Shown here: piece by piece, positions 62,974 through 64,000 of the stretch
How positions within the stretch are numbered: position 1 is the first letter of the stretch
Layout of the letters: each line of letters begins with the position of its first letter
Origin: Pseudochryseolinea flava
Lineage (GTDB): Bacteria > Bacteroidota > Bacteroidia > Cytophagales > Cyclobacteriaceae
Length of the DNA stretch: 64,000 nt
Reading direction: 5' to 3'
Assembly (NCBI RefSeq): GCF_003286915.1
Contig: NZ_QMFY01000001.1
Location: 868,001 to 932,000, forward strand
Position numbers and translations under genes: made by a program
The notes under the pieces: model-generated
What the model was told of the DNA's origin: nothing
The model's database searches: none
Seen by the model: the letters and a program-made list of their open reading frames with translations, nothing else

Positions 62974-63771
62974 TTACTTCACGATCTTGTCGTACGATGC
63001 GCCGATACCCTTGATCAGCGATGAGCTAAACCCTTGATGCTCCATCTCGTTTAGTCCCACGATCGTACATCCTTTAGGCGTCGTTACTTTGTCGATCTCT
63101 TCTTCCGGATGACGATTTAATTTGAGTAGTAGTTCGGCCGCGCCTTTCACAGTTTGCGCGGCGATCAGGTTTGCTGTTTTTGCGTCGAATCCAATTTCAA
63201 TTCCACCCTGCGTTGAAGCTCTAATGAAGCGTAACGCATAAGCAATACCACAGGCACCAAGTACGGTCGCGGCATCCATTAGTTTTTCATCGATGTTAAT
63301 GGTGATGCCCAATTGATCGAACAAGTCGGAGACATACTTTATCTGCTCCTCACTTGCACCTTTATGACATAGACATGTTACCGATTCCTGTATAGCAATC
63401 GCTGTATTGGGCATCGCTCTAAAAATTGGCACACCATGATCAACGATGGCCGACAGATCGTTCAAGAACACACCTGTAACCACACTAATTACAATATGTT
63501 GTTTGGGATTGAAATTCGCTTTTAGACCATCAAGTACTTCTCTTACATTATAGGGTTTCAAGGCAACAATGATGACGTCGCTTTGCTTAATCGCCCCGGC
63601 GTTGTCAGACATGATGTTTACGCCTTGTGATTTTAGTTGCTGTAAGGCTTCAGTATTTCTTCGGGTTACTGTGATCTGCCCTGGTGCGACAAACTTACTT
63701 TTGATTAATCCCTCAGCAATTGCGCCGCCGAGATTACCACCACCAATGATGGCTATGCGTGAATTTTTCAT
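62974..63771 (-). CDS. proC: pyrroline-5-carboxylate reductase
   Basis: 265 residues from ATG 63771 (MKNSRIAIIGGGNLGGAIAE); an in-frame codon 32 positions upstream is not supported by the family. NADPH-binding IIGGGNLGGAIAEGL, the FRAMPNTA motif, and the C-terminal 'QTVKGAAELLL...KVTTPKGCTI.GL' are diagnostic of ProC (P5CR), which reduces pyrroline-5-carboxylate to proline in the cytoplasm. It is transcribed toward the lipoprotein gene and shares a terminator with it. Confidence 0.92.
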   Translation of the reverse strand: MKNSRIAIIGGGNLGGAIAEGLIKSKFVAPGQITVTRRNTEALQQLKSQGVNIMSDNAGAIKQSDVIIVALKPYNVREVLDGLKANFNPKQHIVISVVTGVFLNDLSAIVDHGVPIFRAMPNTAIAIQESVTCLCHKGASEEQIKYVSDLFDQLGITINIDEKLMDAATVLGACGIAYALRFIRASTQGGIEIGFDAKTANLIAAQTVKGAAELLLKLNRHPEEEIDKVTTPKGCTIVGLNEMEHQGFSSSLIKGIGASYDKIVK

Positions 63772-63935
63772 AATCGAGATTTCCAGCGTGACTACTAACT
63801 GGATTGGTTTATTGAATATTGTTTGAAAATTAAAACACTTTCCACGACTTATCTGTAGTGCAGCCAAACTTTTAGAGAATTTGCAATGAGCTTACTGATG
63901 TTAGTTTAATTTGGTCGTTTGAAATGAGAATTCAG

Positions 63936-63943
63936 TACCTTTG
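63936..63943 (+). promoter_or_regulatory. putative -7 promoter element TACCTTTG with TTG 22 bp upstream
   Basis: TAnnTTTG 19 bp upstream of the last ATG; TTG at 63911-63913 gives a spacer of 22 bp, within the reported 17-23 range. Confidence 0.5.
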
Positions 63944-63962
63944 GTGCTTAATCGAATCTGTC

Positions 63963-64000
63963 ATGAAGAAGCTATGGTTTATGATTTTGCTGGCACTCAG
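63963..64000 (+). CDS. start of an exported protein (cut by window edge)
   Basis: The first 12 codons read MKKLWFMILLAL, a typical N-terminal signal sequence. The rest lies beyond base 64000, so no function can be assigned. Confidence 0.45.
   Translation, partial: MKKLWFMILLAL

Overview
The window reads as a chromosomal segment of a Bacteroidota bacterium, most likely from the Cytophagales; the rank below phylum is an inference. The evidence is two SusC/FecA-type TonB-dependent receptors, many exported proteins whose signal peptides end in AQ or GQ, a Reg_prop/Y_Y_Y sensor kinase, a DsbD-type disulfide reductase, almost no Shine-Dalgarno sequences, and repeated copies of the Bacteroidota -7 promoter element TAnnTTTG a short distance upstream of start codons. 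Coding density is high. I saw no rRNA, tRNA, CRISPR array, insertion sequence, integrase or prophage, so this is mostly housekeeping and envelope biology.

Layout. 1-7 kb: the start of an M1/LTA4H-like metallopeptidase (cut by the window edge), a 5'-truncated DinB remnant, a His-rich exported protein, a holin-like membrane protein, a DnaQ exonuclease fused to a Cho/UvrC-like GIY-YIG nuclease, an SMP-30-like propeller, an M20 dipeptidase and a PA0069-type radical SAM protein. 7-13 kb: a PLP enzyme, a TSUP transporter, a photolyase-related protein, a deoxynucleoside kinase, CorA and a TIM-barrel isomerase. 13-20 kb: a DinB-like protein, a large propeller histidine kinase, and a TonB receptor followed immediately by a fructosamine kinase-like gene. 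20-26 kb: ispH (with a start-codon problem), a 57-codon YodC-like gene, a DegP/HtrA protease, a 48-residue membrane peptide, an RlmI-like methyltransferase and an M20 amidohydrolase.

26-35 kb: a Rieske ferredoxin, an MBL-fold hydrolase, two tandem paralogous exported proteins of unknown function, the second TonB receptor, a lipoprotein, a PrsW protease and a thioredoxin-fold protein lacking CXXC. 35-46 kb: a methyltransferase, a nitroreductase, surface beta-barrels, an amidohydrolase, a TPR protein with a lipid kinase, a NarL-type response regulator, a YpdA-like bacillithiol disulfide reductase, a threonine/serine dehydratase and an S9 peptidase. 46-54 kb: DsbD, lysA, an esterase, an EamA permease, an exported double-YCII protein, a 2H phosphoesterase and a TIGR01777 epimerase. 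54-64 kb: a GbsR/MarR regulator with two small membrane proteins and two matching 18-bp palindromes, polA with a degraded proofreading site, a fatty acyl-CoA ligase, a third DinB locus, a 2OG-Fe(II) oxygenase, a LEA14-like lipoprotein, proC and the first codons of one more exported protein.

The most promising new unit is the GbsR/MarR cassette at 53.9-55.3 kb: TTTCAAT-N4-ATTGAAA occurs once upstream of the regulator and once upstream of the membrane-protein pair, with a terminator between, which suggests a self-contained regulon. Other notable points are the ispH gene whose homologous N-terminus begins at an ATC codon just downstream of a promoter element, the nuclease fusion with UvrC-like Fe-S cysteine spacing, the photolyase-related protein that appears to lack Fe-S ligands, and the tandem paralog pair.
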